Below are positions 63,045-64,000 of a stretch of DNA of 64,000 bases, piece after piece. The translations under genes were made by a program, and so were the position numbers. The DNA is from Roseomonas xinghualingensis (GTDB taxonomy: Bacteria; Pseudomonadota; Alphaproteobacteria; Acetobacterales; Acetobacteraceae). The stretch is taken from the NCBI RefSeq assembly GCF_025791835.1, contig NZ_JAOXLP010000005.1, forward strand, positions 124,001 through 188,000. Reading direction: 5' to 3'. The notes under the pieces were generated by a model. The model searched no databases and was not told the origin of the DNA. It saw only the letters and a program-made list of their open reading frames with translations. The stretch's first letter is position 1. Every line of letters begins with the position of its first letter.

Positions 63045-63881
63045 TCAGCTGGGATCCGGCACCCCAAGAGCCGCCCTCGCGAATTTCCGAACCGGAGAAT
63101 CCAGGGCCGCCGGCGCGAATTTGGCGGCAAACACATTCCCTGGTTCGGTTTCCAGTAACGGAATACTGCTCTCGTTCAGTTCTTCCCTGCTCCCCAGCTT
63201 ATACCGGGTGCTCGATGGGCCCGTGACCACGGCGTGGCGCGTGCGCCGCAGAACCCTGTTCCGGATGACGGCCATGGCCACCGTGGGAAGGGCGAACTCC
63301 TCATAGGGATAGTCGCCCCGCCAGTGATTCTCGTCGAATGGCCATACCGCCATCATCTGCATCAGGATTTCATGCATGATCCCGCGCGTGGCGAACATGC
63401 CCTCATAGCGCGTGTTGTATATCTTTCCGTCGCCTTTTCCCGCCACGAATTCCCGCAGCCGCACATCGTCGCTGACCGGTACCGCCCACATGCTCTGACT
63501 CTGCCCGAGCGTCACCGCTATGGGCTCTGCCAGGCCGAAGTCATGGGCCAGGACATGCTCGCCAAGGCCGCGGCGATAGGGAATATCGGAATCCGTGTGC
63601 AGGTAGATGTGGGAATATGGCAGGCCCGCGCGAATGGCATGCAGGATGTTGACGATATGGCAGCCCATGAAGGTCGGGTGCCGCGTATGAAGATGCGTGG
63701 GATTGATCGTGACATTCGGCGGGAGCATCAGTTGCTTCAGCAACCCCTTCCGGACCGCCTCCGCATTCACATGCAGGATATGGTGGCAGCAGTCTTCGCC
63801 ACCCATCGCCGCATTGTAAAGCTGGACCTGGTCGAGGATGAGGTCGGGCCGTTGATGAACAATCCCGCTGACCAGAATCAT
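63045..63881 (-). CDS. Putative glycosyltransferase-like protein with HTDSD motif
   Basis: 278 residues. ILVSGIVHQRPDLILDQVQL opens with a strand-helix pattern, and the motif YSHIYLHTDSDIPYRRGLGE resembles a DxD metal/nucleotide site as in core-2/I-branching (GT14-like) or related GT-A enzymes. Other conserved-looking parts are HLHTRHPTFMGCHIVNILHA and RYEGMFATRGIMHEILMQMM. Base composition is visibly lower in G+C than the rest of the window, hinting at later acquisition. The family assignment is tentative; upstream (63882-64000) I see nothing definite. Confidence 0.5.
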   Translation of the reverse strand: MILVSGIVHQRPDLILDQVQLYNAAMGGEDCCHHILHVNAEAVRKGLLKQLMLPPNVTINPTHLHTRHPTFMGCHIVNILHAIRAGLPYSHIYLHTDSDIPYRRGLGEHVLAHDFGLAEPIAVTLGQSQSMWAVPVSDDVRLREFVAGKGDGKIYNTRYEGMFATRGIMHEILMQMMAVWPFDENHWRGDYPYEEFALPTVAMAVIRNRVLRRTRHAVVTGPSSTRYKLGSREELNESSIPLLETEPGNVFAAKFAPAALDSPVRKFARAALGVPDPS

Positions 63882-64000
63882 GTTTGGCGAGGCCAGCAGC
63901 TTGCGTTTCCGATTTTCTGGAACAGGTGAACACCGCCACTTTGTTTTATTGGCACCGGATGCCGGCGCATTCGAGCCGGGTCAGCCCAGTACCGCCACCC

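Overview
The window is one contiguous, very G+C-rich chromosomal segment of an alphaproteobacterium, most likely a Roseomonas-like member of the Acetobacteraceae (inference from gene content, not from a search). Supporting signs are GapR (DUF2312), a TrcR-like DUF1013 protein, DUF1192 and DUF1244 proteins, COQ9, a SUF regulator of the Rrf2 family, a split proton-translocating transhydrogenase and several orphan Bug-type (tripartite tricarboxylate) binding proteins. I see no rRNA, tRNA, CRISPR array, insertion sequence, integrase or prophage. The segment is mostly ordinary chromosome with metabolic and transport cassettes.

Layout. 1-1.1 kb: start of sufB and its Rrf2 regulator. 1.4-5.7 kb: NUDIX hydrolase, MBL hydrolase, two DMT exporters and a MaoC-like dehydratase. 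5.9-10.8 kb: greB, then a cell-surface glycan module (GT-C-like membrane protein, methyltransferase, polyprenyl-phosphate GT2, SMR-type flippase subunit). 10.8-18.9 kb: Bug protein divergent from an isocitrate-lyase-family enzyme with a coupled 46-residue ORF; a TRAP-TAXI transporter joined to an AapJ-type binding protein; pyridoxal kinase; an SDR. 19-25.6 kb: rpmE, an Hsp20 gene behind a sigma-32-type promoter and a ROSE-like RNA thermometer, DUF1192, trcR, two YdcH genes, purEK, an OmpA-like porin and small exported proteins. 25.8-32.2 kb: coq9-def, rpsU, a ChaC-like cyclotransferase, a zinc-ribbon methyltransferase and pntA1-pntA2-pntB. 32.3-41.9 kb: Bug + AtuA pair, a UbiB-like kinase, oligoendopeptidase F, acyl-CoA synthetase and an orphan LivK. 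42-44.6 kb: gapR with a truncated tandem copy, and small conserved genes. 44.8-50.8 kb: a tartrate/glycerate catabolic locus (Bug, ttuC, GntR regulator, ttuD, pyruvate kinase). 50.9-64 kb: exported and TPR proteins, glcF, purA-hisZ, a TPR glycosyltransferase, MFS and AI-2E transporters, serC, and a lower-G+C protein at the right end.

Functional links. ttuC, ttuD and the pyruvate kinase form a plausible route from tartrate through glycerate and phosphoglycerate to pyruvate, with a Bug protein for uptake and a GntR repressor between the divergent arms. glcF lies nearby but glcD and glcE are not in the window. The 9-10.4 kb glycan genes are translationally coupled and resemble the ArnC/ArnE or GtrB/GtrA arrangement.

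The most unusual feature is the pyruvate kinase at 49161-50795. Its open frame begins with about 60 residues that look like a Cro/YdaS-type helix-turn-helix domain, its start codon is immediately preceded by two perfect palindromes, and an internal TTG with a good Shine-Dalgarno sequence could give a kinase without the DNA-binding domain. Together these suggest a pyruvate kinase that represses its own gene and may be made in two forms.
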